64,000 nt of DNA from Prinia subflava (lineage: Eukaryota > Chordata > Aves > Passeriformes > Cisticolidae). Shown piece after piece: positions 1-10,126 of the stretch. Numbering within the stretch: position 1 is the stretch's first letter; each line of letters begins with the position of its first letter. The notes below the pieces were generated by a model that did no database searches, was not told the origin of the DNA, and saw nothing but the letters and a program-made list of their open reading frames with translations. The position numbers and the translations under genes were made by a program. The DNA is taken from contig NC_086283.1 in the NCBI RefSeq assembly GCF_021018805.1, positions 17,884,162-17,948,161 on the forward strand, written 5' to 3'.

Positions 1-520
1 GGCAAATACAGGCTGCGGAAACTCCTCCCCAAAGATTAAACAGACTGTCATATCTCTTGAACAATATTTTCAGTGAGTTACAAGCTGTTTAAATGATTAG
101 AGTGTAAGTGTCTTCCTTGCTTTTGGAGCTCTGGTGCATTCAGCAGATTTTTCTAGATCTGATTGCAGAAGTTTCACTACACAGGGAATGCTGAAATACC
201 TGTTTCTAATATTTCCTGACCTTGTGACGTTCTCTGACTGCTTCCGTAATATAACTATATGATCTCCTGGCTCACTTTATTGATCTGCTCTCCAGTGTTT
301 TAATGGGAACAGGAGCGAGGTGCCTTCAGCTGCTGTGGAGCTTCATTAGCCCAACATTCCTGCCTGCACAGGGAAGTTGAGTGCAGAGCCCTCTCGCAGG
401 CTGGCACAAGCACAACTGGTAACCCTAGTTCCTCAGCCACGCCGTGCCAGTGCACACATGGTGTTACCAGGCTTCACATCAAAATCTCAGAGGCTCTTGC
501 TCATTTCCATGGTGCATACC
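1..520. other. Unique non-coding DNA
   Basis: No repeat, RNA gene or convincing exon is visible. Open frames are short. The last six bases (CATACC, 515-520) are the left target-site duplication of the LTR that follows. Confidence 0.6.
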
Positions 521-1115
521 TGAGACAGTTCTGGCTTCTTTTTCTCTGCCAAGGTCAGGATGAATAATACACGGGAAACTAAGGTTTCCAAGTTCAGACT
601 TGGATGTTTATTATTTCTTATCTATTTACAGACTCGGGAGGTGTGAGCTCTTACTAGTAAGTTAGAGAAATGTGGTAAAATTAGCCATACCTCTGACTCT
701 TTCCAAGGTTAATTAAGTGCTAATTACCCAACAACAAGATGACACCTATATTATTTATATTTCTGACCCAATAATGACCACTCAAGGCCCTCAATGTAGA
801 CCTTTTTCACCCAATTACAGAAAACCACTTAAACTCATGAAGAAGAAGGAAGAAAAAGGTGAAGAAGGACCCAGACAATGTCCAAAGCCCTCCATCTTGT
901 CTCACCTGTATTACTATATACTAAAATCTTAAATCTAAGTTTTTCACCCAGAGAGATCACACAATATTATTCAAACTACACATCCACAACCCCCATGCTA
1001 TCACTCAATCTCAAGAGCCTATCCCAAGGTCTCAAGTCAAATGTGGTGCTTTGCTTGAGGGTCAGCACCCCTCAGCTCAGAAAGCCTGAAATTTTCAGCC
1101 TCCTGAGTTCCAACA
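521..1115 (-). mobile_element. Solo LTR, family B copy 1 (ERVK-like)
   Basis: This is a 595-bp solo long terminal repeat in minus orientation. It aligns along its whole length with the segment at 48,150-48,724, sharing blocks such as GTCAGGAT, GATGTTTATTA, the A/G-rich block near 840-870, ACTATATACTAAAA-like sequence and the terminal TTCCAACA. Read on the minus strand it starts TGTTGGAAC and ends in CA. Its poly(A) signal AATAAA lies at 612-607. An exact 6-bp repeat CATACC flanks it at 515-520 and 1,116-1,121. A 6-bp duplication is typical of class II (ERVK-like) endogenous retroviruses, so the class is an inference. No internal retroviral sequence adjoins it, so the copy arose by LTR-LTR recombination. 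The open frames inside it (717-932, 878-1,153) are incidental. Confidence 0.8.
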
Positions 1116-1121
1116 CATACC

Positions 1122-3998
1122 TGAGGAGAAACTTGGGAAAAAACACCCCTTAAGTTCTATTCCTCAGCAGAACAGAATCAAACCTGTTTGTGCCCCTGTG
1201 CCAGCGATGGGGAAGACAGAGAAGCACTGAATTCTCTCCACCTAAGTGTTGGGTCTGATCTGGGAAGGGGCTTTTTGGTGTCTGCCATCATCCACGGTGC
1301 TCTCAGGGTACAGACCTGTGTCCTGACTTTGCTCCCACAGGAGTTAGGAAAGATCAATAATCTTGACAAAGACTCTCAAGAACCACCCCTGACAACCCTG
1401 TTTGGGAAACACGAAGGTTGTGACAAATTAGTCAAGGGTAACATCTTCATTTCCTGCCTACCTCTTACCTCTGGGGCACCTACATTTCCACAGTTCATTG
1501 ATATTCTGGAGCTGCAGAAAGCGATTGTGACTTTCTCCTTTAACTTTGAAATATTCAAATAGTGGCTGGTAATTTTATTTTTCAAAATTTCAATACATAA
1601 GCATTTATCTCAAGGACTGAATAAAATGATTCAGGTAACCTTAGAATGCAGATAGCTCAGCAGTAACTAATTTGCTATCTTTGATACACCAGAGGTGAAC
1701 AGATTAAGCAAGCTAGTTTGCTATCTACTAGATAAGAGAGGAATGTATTATCATTTTCTCTGATTAGTATCTTGTGCAGGTAATTATACTTCTCCTTTGC
1801 ACATAATTAAAGTGAAGGTTGATTTCCATTCATTCTTCACAGTGGTAAAATTATCAAGTTACTTCTCAACTAATTATTTTCTGTAGTATAGCCCTGTTTC
1901 AGATCGCTGTCACATTCCATTTAGCAAACACAATAGCTCTGAATAAGACTTAGCACAGTCTGGGACTTTTATGCTATTAATTTGTAGGGGAAAAAATCTT
2001 TAGATGGATACTATCCAAGCTGAAAATGAATTTCATTCTGAAACATCCAATCACTGTGTTGGTTTTTGGGGGTTTTGTTTCTTTTTTTTTCCCCTTTCTT
2101 TTCCCCAAATCTAGCATAGAATCTTTTGTCTTTTTACAATCTCTATCTTTTATTTGTTTGATTTGTCCTTAACTTGTTCAAGTTCACAACATTTTTCTGG
2201 CTAAGATTCAGTGAATAAATTTATGCTGAATTTTTTTCTGATTATATTAATTGCAGATGAGCTACACCTTATTTTAAGGCTCTCAGAATGCTAAATATGG
2301 AATGATCTGTGTTGGCTGAGATCATTTCATTTGACATATAGGCAGAAACACAACCATCATTGTGATTTGTGGACAAGTAGTCATGCAGAATAAATGGGCA
2401 AGAAATCCCTACATTATCAACACATGCAATTGTTGGTTGAAACCACTTTTTAGAACAAGAATTTATTTTATTTTTTGCTTCCTTCCAGAAGCACTTAAAG
2501 GACTCTGATTGAAACTGCTGTCATTTGCAGAAGGAAAATGTAGCTCCTGCTATTATTTTCCATCTTTCCATTTAACATCCTCTTGAAACAGCTCTAAATT
2601 ACATGGTCTACCCCAGTCCTGATTCTTAGATTTTATGTCACCCTACTTTGATGGTTTTCCCCTTTCTAACAGTAAGAACAAAACATAATTACTGCTCCCA
2701 TTTTGCAGGTGTCAAATTTAAAGCTATCCTTCAGCTGCTACCAGTTGTGATTTTTCTTCTCCTGTTCATTGTCCTGCTTGGCCATTGTGGTTCTTTGTTG
2801 TGTTTCAAAAGCACAAGTTCTTCACATTATTTTTTCTGCTCAAATGTAGTTCTTCTCTGCCAACTGGATCAATTTGATTTTATTACAGACCACTCAGAGC
2901 TGGATTCTCACCTCTTATCCCGGAGTAACTCCATAGAAAATGATCTTTTTCTTTACTTCCCTCAGCAAAAGTTGGAGTAGAAACTCCCTGTCCTTTATAC
3001 TCCCTTTATTTCTTTCTTTTCCTTTCACAGCCCTGAGATGCAGTATTTGTCTGCACAGTCCTTTATCCGAGATAGACACTAACAAATTCCAATTCTCCCC
3101 CTCCACTGCTCTATCCCTTCAGACATGCCTTGGGAATTTGAGATTTTTCACTTGACCGTGATCAGTCTCTAACCCAGTCCTGGCCACTGCAGTAACCTAC
3201 CATTTCTGTGCCATGAATTATCTTTAATTCTCCTTTATTTCACTCTGTGTTATGATAATTGGATTTATAGTCTCAAAGATCTGATTCCCTTTGCTCCCCT
3301 GTCTCCTGTGGCTTTTTGAGTTCTTTTCCTTGCACACCAGGCAACGTTCCTTGAACAATCCTGAGAGTGCAGCCTGCCTCTGGCAGCTCCCATTTCCAGC
3401 TGGAAAATTGGGATGTTTGCAAATTACAGAGAAACCAACCCACCTTCCCTATGGCCCCCTAATTTATGACTCACTTATGATTAAAATAAGAACTTAAAAC
3501 CAGGAGCATCCCTCAATAACCTTTTTCTTACCCAGTTAATTTAATGCCAAGAACATTTCTGGACAGACTGCATGGAAGAATTAAACCAGATTATCACCAC
3601 CAGCAACACCCACTTCCTAACCCCATGCGATCATTATGCTTCAGGCACAGTCCATGCAGAAACCATATTTAAAATAAAATAAAAGGAGCAGAGCTCTGTC
3701 CCCATTGCTGCAGGCACTGACCCAGCAGAGCACTTGAGTACATCCACAGCCTGATTGATTTCAGTAGAACTATTATATGCTCAAAGTTCCTCATGGATTT
3801 GAGTGTTTTGATGGATTAAAGCCACAATCCCCTGATTCTGATAAAACTGCCCAGTGCCTGTAAGGTTCCTCAGACAGGGTTTTGAGAAGATATGATTGTT
3901 CACTGGGACATGGATTGTGATCACCAGTTTGATCACACAGCTGACATTCAACAATCCAAAAATAACTTTTCTGTTCTGGAGGTAATACCTAGCAGTGG
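1122..3998. other. Unique AT-rich non-coding DNA
   Basis: About 2.9 kb with no recognisable gene. It includes pyrimidine runs near 2,070-2,110. The open frame at 1,188-1,562 (124 codons) resembles no protein I know. Some stretches, such as 2,200-2,480, have the look of slowly evolving AT-rich DNA, but this cannot be shown from one sequence. Confidence 0.5.
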
Positions 3999-4054
3999 AA
4001 AAAAAAAAAAAAAAGAAAGAAAGAAAAAAAGAAAAAAAGAAGAAAAAAAAAAAA
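3999..4054. repeat. A-rich simple repeat, poly(A)/(AAAG)n
   Basis: A run of A interrupted by single G residues over 56 bp. No retroposed gene or SINE is recognisable immediately upstream, so it is best read as a simple repeat rather than a retroposon tail. Confidence 0.9.
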
Positions 4055-4252
4055 TTCCTCAAGTCCTGTTACCCCTTACCTAAGCTTGCCAATAGAAGTT
4101 TTGTCCTCCTCAACTTTAGCAAGCTTATTTTACAGAAATTAAAGAAACTGTCTAGGTTCCTACTTAGAAAATGATCAATTAAGAACTGCATTTCAAAATA
4201 TGTTTTTGTACCTGGCATTTTAAATGGCTTTTATTAATGCCTGACCTAGTCC

Positions 4253-4271
4253 TTTTTTTTTTTTTTTTTTT
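4253..4271. repeat. Poly(T) tract
   Basis: An uninterrupted run of 19 T residues in unique DNA. Confidence 0.9.
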
Positions 4272-4796
4272 GCATTTTCCTTAGGAGTATTGCACATGTG
4301 TCTGATTTTGTTCTACAAGAAATAATTGTGAATACAGGAGAGTGAAGTGAGAAAATATATTCTGTCCTTTTCACACCTGAAAGCAAATGAATGCCATCTT
4401 TTTTTGGTTTCTTTTTTAAAAAAAATCTAAAAATACATTTAAGAGATACCTCAGTTCAAGAAATCTGTCCATGGATATTGAAGCTCTGAGTCATTCAAGT
4501 TTGCCAATGAAAATCCTCCAGGGCACAGGACAGCAGAGCTCAAAGGCTGAGCAGCTGTCCAGGACAGGAATTTCAGTTCAGAGGAGAAAAGAGGCACCCC
4601 AGGGTGGGCACTGCCTGGGCTCTGGTGCTGCCTGTGCTGTTTTGCTGGGGCCCAGGTGCCAAGAGCTGAGGTCACTGCAGGGACACTGACCCCGCCTTGA
4701 CGCCTTAGGGTTTCAGCGTCTGTATTTCTCATGTATTTGTAAACCTGAAGTTCTTTAGGAAAAGTGACAGAACTTAGTTATAAAAGTTAAAAAAGT
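4272..4796. other. Unique non-coding DNA
   Basis: Contains a slightly GC-richer patch at 4,500-4,700. Both strands carry short overlapping open frames there, which is what base composition alone would give. No gene is recognised. Confidence 0.5.
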
Positions 4797-5047
4797 TATA
4801 AACCTTTAACCTCTGCATCCAGAAGGATGTCACAACAAGCCTCAGGAAAAAATGGTATTTCCTCCTAAATCTAAATACTAATCATTTAATTAGCTGAACC
4901 TCATTCAAGAGGAATCCTAGAAAAACCAGGGCTTTAACGTTCATCTTCCCTGATGTTATCACTTACACAAACCCATGCAAATTTACCCAAAGCAATCTCA
5001 TAGAGGCTTTTGGGTTTTTTTTTTTCCAAAATTACGCTGTAATTCAT
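4797..5047 (+). repeat. 251-bp direct duplication, copy A
   Basis: This segment is nearly identical to 6,770-7,020, in the same orientation and of equal net length, offset by 1,973 bp. The shared block runs from TATAAA-CTTTAACCTCTG to the end TGTAATTCAT. Mismatches concentrate in the last 60 bp, around a T-run. The sequence includes AT-rich homeodomain-like cores (CATTTAATTAGCTG). It could be a local segmental duplication or two copies of an unrecognised dispersed repeat. Confidence 0.9.
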
Positions 5048-5207
5048 GTAAACTCCATGTACAGTGTCACCTGCTGCTTTCCCATTTTGGTCAGACACAA
5101 CAATTCCTCTCCAGGCCTGGGAATCAAGGACACCTCACTGCCTCAGGCCTGAGAGACATGAACAAAAGTGAGCTGGAGGGAGCAAACTTGGGGTGAATGA
5201 CTTCATT

Positions 5208-5410
5208 ACCTGAAGCTGTAATTGGAAGGTTAATCCCCAATATGCAAATGGACCAAACTTATAAAAGTGTGAAAACCTGTCCATTTTGGGGTGTAGTCCC
5301 TGGGGGCCTCTGTCTGCCTGAAATGTACTTGAAGGCCCTTCAATATATATAACTTTTTATTCTCTTAATTCTGTCTGGTCTTTGTTTTAAGGTAGCCCCA
5401 AAAGGCATCA
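5208..5410 (+). mobile_element. 5'-truncated LTR, family A copy 0
   Basis: This matches only the 3' half of the family A LTRs, from ACCTGAAGCTGTAATTGG to the terminal GGCATCA. It keeps the octamer ATGCAAAT (5,242-5,249). The family's AATAAA has decayed to AATATA in the CAATATATATAAC stretch near 5,341. The first half of the LTR is absent, and the sequence upstream of the break is unrelated. It is the most diverged copy in the window. Confidence 0.8.
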
Positions 5411-6469
5411 GTTTCACTCTGAGACAAGCTGTCCTCCCTCACCCCTGCAATGCTCTGAACACTGCAGAGGGCACAGCACAAATGAGCTCTGCAAGAATTG
5501 TGCTTCTGCTTTAAAAACTTCTGACAGACTGCATCACCTATGGGTGTTCAGTCCATTCCCTAATTGCTGTTAGCAATGGTGATTTCACACAAAGAGGGAT
5601 GTTCCTGTCTTGTCCCACTCTTCACCAGGGTAATCTGGAAATGGCACCAGCTACAGAGAAGTTGCACAAGTGTCCTCCAGAAATTTAGTTATGCTGAGTA
5701 AAACAATAGGAGGAAAATAATTTTTGTTTAAAAGCGTGCCCCCCCACCAAAAAAAAAGTCCTTGGCTGCTTGAAATATTAATCAGTATTTGTCAAAACTG
5801 AATATACTCAATTTAGCAATTTATTTATCTTCTAATATACAGACACAGGGCAGGAGAGAAATACTGAAATTTCTGAAGTGATTTCTCAGAATTTTCAGCA
5901 ACTGGGCATGGAATGAAATCACTCTTGTTCACTCTGTAAATTTGCATATTTTCAGGCAGAAGAGCAATTGTTTCCATCGAATAAAGGAAAACAAGGGTGA
6001 AGAAAACCAAGCAGTGATAATAGCCAGTTCTTTTTCAGAGCTTTTCATCTGCAGATATGAACGCAGAACTTGGCAGATATGGCTTGTGACCACTTGTGTG
6101 GAAAAATTCTAAACCACAGGGCAGATTTCTGCATCAAAACTGAGCAGGATGTTTATCACTGTTACAACACTGTTCTCCAGCTCTTCTGGAACTGGAAAAT
6201 CCAACAGTTGATGTGGGATCCTTATTTCTCTCTCCTGAAAACGTCAGCAGCTGTGGAGCTCTCACCTCATCCTCATATGAATTCAATCCAAAGTCAGAGC
6301 TGCAAATCTCCAGTCCTGGCCCTGTGGTCCATCCCAGGACCTCACTCTGGGTGTGCAGCATTCAGTGACATGTTGGGACTGTCAATCCTTTGTTCTTCAA
6401 ATCCTAAATTAATTAAAGCTTTAAAGGAATAAAAAATTCTCTCATGAAAATGAAGTGTGGACCATCAGC
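5411..6469. other. Unique non-coding DNA
   Basis: No gene or known repeat is recognised. It has a short C/A tract near 5,740-5,757. The 120-codon open frame at 6,070-6,432 has no recognisable domain. Confidence 0.5.
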
Positions 6470-8810
6470 CCTGCCCACAGCAGTCCTTAAACTGAGCCTA
6501 GAAGATGCAGCCACAACCTGAGCTCTTCCCAATCCCATTCCAACACCAGGCTCACACCACCTTTAACCATCTGCAAATGCTGGAACTGCACAGAAACATC
6601 CCTCCCTTGTCTATTCTCAGTTTAATCCAGCAGTTTCAGGATTTGGCATCAGACTTAACTAAGCCACATTTCCTGCCCAAAATCCTGCCCTCATGCTAAG
6701 CCTGTTCTTTGCAGTGAATTCTGCAAATTCTGCATGGCAGCAAAGCATCAAAGCCTACATTGACACTGCTATAAAACTTTAACCTCTGCATCCAGAAGGA
6801 TGTCACAACAAGCCTCAGGAAAAAATGGTATTTCCTCCTAAATCTCAACACTAATCATTTAATTAGCTGAACCTCATTCAAGAGGAATCCTAGAAAAACC
6901 AGGGCTTTAACGTTCATCTTCCCTGATGTTATCACTTACACAAACCCATGCAAATTTACCCAGAGCAAACTCATAAATGCTTTGGGTTTTTTTTTTCCCC
7001 AAAATTACCCTGTAATTCATCCTTCATCGCAGACATCGCTATACCAGGGAATCCAAACACAAGAACTCCTCCCATCTGACCTGAGTCCTCATCCCAGACT
7101 TCGCAGACTGTGAGAACACTGCAGTAAATCCAACTCAGAAATTTCTGATTTCCAAACCTAACTTAACCCCATGCTTTCCCTCATCTGAATGCAGATTTGC
7201 CCCTGATGAAAACCAAGCACTATCTATTCTCCTGCATTTATACTCACATTTGTCCTAGAAAACCAGCAGTACTGCAACAATAAACCCGATCCATAACCAC
7301 ATCTCTTCCCTGCCCCTAATCCTACCCCTGGCCTGAACGACACCTGGGGGAGCAGATTCCAGAAGAAAAACGAACAGTTGTCATTCCCCACTGCTGCCAA
7401 CTTCACTTATCCTCCAGTTCCACTGCACACAGAAGGCAGCATGCAGCTAGCTCAGAAATGTCAGGGCTCACCAGCTCTCAACTCTGATCACAATCCCTCC
7501 ACTCCCACCCCCAAATCAGGGAGCCAGTACCTGGGGAGCAGCTGATATCAGTGTCTCAAACACACACCATGCATTTAACATGAGTGCCATCTCATCGTGC
7601 GTTTTCCTGCCCTGGAGAATATAAAACTAAATTTGACTCAGAAGTGTTTGATTCCCCAGACTCGCCTTGTGCTGAGCTTTCACTGCAGCTGAGGGACCAT
7701 TCCTTAGCCAAACATGGAACATCAGGCACTCATTCCTGATAAGGCTGGCAGCCTCCTTCTTCTCTGAGCCTCCAAAAATGCAGTCATAAACTCAAACAAT
7801 ACAGGAGTGCTTTTCTACAGTCCATTCTTAGTCAGTTCTAGGTGGCCAGTAGCAAATTTCTAATTAATTTTATTTCCTGTCCCAACAGAAAGCCTAGGTC
7901 TTATATGCTTCCTTTGACCCTAAACCTGCACCCTAATCCCAACCTTAATCCAATTTGTCAAGTGTATCTGTGTGACCAAGGCAAAGAAGAAGACATGTTA
8001 GTCATTCCTTTTGTTTGACAAAAGACAAAAAAACCTCCTGGAAATCATCTCTGCTTCTGTGCCTAAAGGACAAACAAGCAACACTCTTTCCTCACTGCTA
8101 ACACTTTAATATCTCCATGCAGAATGTGGAATTAAAATCCATTCAAAGACCAGTCATTTCCAAACTCTAATCCTACTCAGAACCTTTTATTTCAAAGTGT
8201 TCTATTTTTCTGGCCTTTGTGGTACCTATGGAACTGGTGCTTGCATAAGAAGTGACCTCCAGCAGCATTGCAGTCATTCCTGTTCCTTCAGCTTCTAGAA
8301 CACAGCTTTGGATCCAGCTCCTGTGGCCCCAACACAGCTGTAACCTGCACTGGTCCAGCAGGATGCAGCTGACACACAAGACAGCAGTCCTGGGTAACTC
8401 TGCTCACACCTCACTTCTGGACAAAACACAAACACAATTTAAAAAAAAAAAGTATGAAAACACTTTTACCCAACTTTATCTCTACCCTTTCCCTTATTAT
8501 GACTTATTTTGACCAATACTGAACCCATGCTGTCAGCCCTTGCAGACATAGTGCCCACCCTGGATTTGGAGCCCACACAGAACACAGGAACAGATTTGAT
8601 AATTTAATGTCTGCACCTTCTCCAAAGCACTAACCCCAGTCTTCACTACATACTTAATCATAGCAAGAACTTCCACTGAACCAACACCTGTTATAAATCC
8701 CTGCCAATGCCTGCACTCATCCCACTCCTCTCTGCTGTGCAGACTGCAGTGACAAGCTAAATATACAAACCCTGAGTTCCCACACTCAGGCTGGCACCTC
8801 TTCTAACTTC
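6470..8810 (+). other. C-rich, G-poor strand-asymmetric segment
   Basis: For about 2.3 kb the plus strand is rich in C and A and poor in G. It has many short pieces such as CTAACTTAACCCC, CCCTAATCCTACCCC and CACCCTAATCCCAACC, which look like degenerate variants of the CCCTAA telomere unit. There is no intact tandem array and no coding signal. The second copy of the 251-bp duplication lies inside it. Possible origins are an ancient degenerate satellite or interstitial telomere-like repeat, or DNA with strand-biased mutation. Confidence 0.45.
6770..7020 (+). repeat. 251-bp direct duplication, copy B
   Basis: Partner of 4,797-5,047, with about a dozen differences by eye. Similarity stops sharply after TGTAATTCAT at both copies, and the downstream sequences are unrelated, so the duplication ends are well defined. 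Confidence 0.9.
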
Positions 8811-10040
8811 ACAGGCAGTCATGTGGGGTGAGCAGTACCTGCAGCAGAATCACTCATTAACCACCCTTCCCTCTGACACACAGCTCTGCCGAGATCCCCA
8901 GGCTTTGCAGAGACACCAGGCTCTGCACCAGGCACGGCACTGCCTGTGTGTGTGTGAATTGAGGCATGAGTACCCGTGGATGTGTAATACAGTGAATTTC
9001 TGTGGTGGTTTTTCCCCTCGTTCCTTGTCACTGCATGGCCACGCCTATAAGAAGGGTTATGTGAGTCAACCTGACTGAGATGTGAGATAAAATACTGACG
9101 TGCAGCTCTTTCTGTGGACACAGCAGTGTGAGGAGTGGTTAAATGGCTGCTGGTAACGTGTTTTACAGCAGTGGCACTGCTCTGACAGGAAAGAGCAGCT
9201 GTTCCTTGGGCTGCTCCCCTGCCAGGGCCTGGAAATGTCTGAAGTTCTGCTGTTTCTCTTGGTGGGGACAGGGACTGTTCAAGTTTTTTAATGAAAGATT
9301 TGCTTCCTGGCCTTTCCCAGTGGAAAAACCAGTGGCTCTCATCCTCTCTTGGTCATTTTTCATCCTAAGCAGATAAACACAGAGTTGTTGGAACAATCCT
9401 TCTTATTACCCTGTGACTTCTTCACATTTTGTGCTCCCCTGTGGTACAAGAGTTTTATGGACAAGAGTTATGGGGACAAAACAGTGAGTGCCCATCCATT
9501 CCTTTGCACAGATAACTCAGCTGAATCCCAAAGTTATAGCACTGTTATGTACTCATGAATGCATTAACTATTCCTCCTATTGAACTCTGAGGGCTGCTGC
9601 CCGTTACTCTGATGGAGGATCTATTATATGTTATAGATGAGGCATTTCTTAAATAATCTTGCATCTTGTATATAATACAAGCAATGTAAACCTAACGATA
9701 AACACAGAATATCAAATAATCAATGGAACACTCTCACTGAACTTCTCTGCAAACAGTTTATCCACCAGATCAAATAAAAACTATTAATTGAGCAAGTTTG
9801 AACAAACACATCCATAACAGTCTTGATCTCCTCAGACAATCTGCAAACAGTTTAAATGAGCTCAGTCACACTAGTTCCTCTTCACAAAACCTTCCTCTTT
9901 GAACCTGCCTGCTGACAGAACTCTCCCGCCTGGAGCTGAAGACACCCACAGGGTGTGGAAATGACAAAGAATGAGATGGAGCTGCTATGGTGGTCACAGA
10001 GCAGCTTGTGTGAGGAGAGATGCCCTGGCTCCCCTGGGTC
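8811..10040. other. Unique non-coding DNA
   Basis: Holds a short (TG)n run near 8,945-8,955 and overlapping short open frames on both strands at 8,820-9,400. No domain or repeat is recognised. Confidence 0.5.
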
Positions 10041-10126
10041 ATGGTGTGACCTGCCACCCTCAGGATTCCTGGTGTGACCTGCCACCTTCCTGACCTGTGG
10101 TGTGACCTGCCACCCTCACAACTCAG
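10041..10126. repeat. 28-bp minisatellite, three units
   Basis: The core GGTGTGACCTGCCACC starts at 10,043, 10,071 and 10,099, an exact 28-bp period. Each core holds TGACCT, the complement of the nuclear-receptor half-site AGGTCA. A further TGACCT lies between cores at 10,091. Confidence 0.9.

Noticed and set aside
1188..1562. Exon with acceptor-like TTTGCTCCCACAG at about 1,328-1,340
   Set aside because: The acceptor-like site stands alone. The frame after it has no homology and no donor at a sensible place.
3892..4083. Lysine-rich open frames across the A-rich repeat
   Set aside because: They are translations of the simple repeat at 3,999-4,054.
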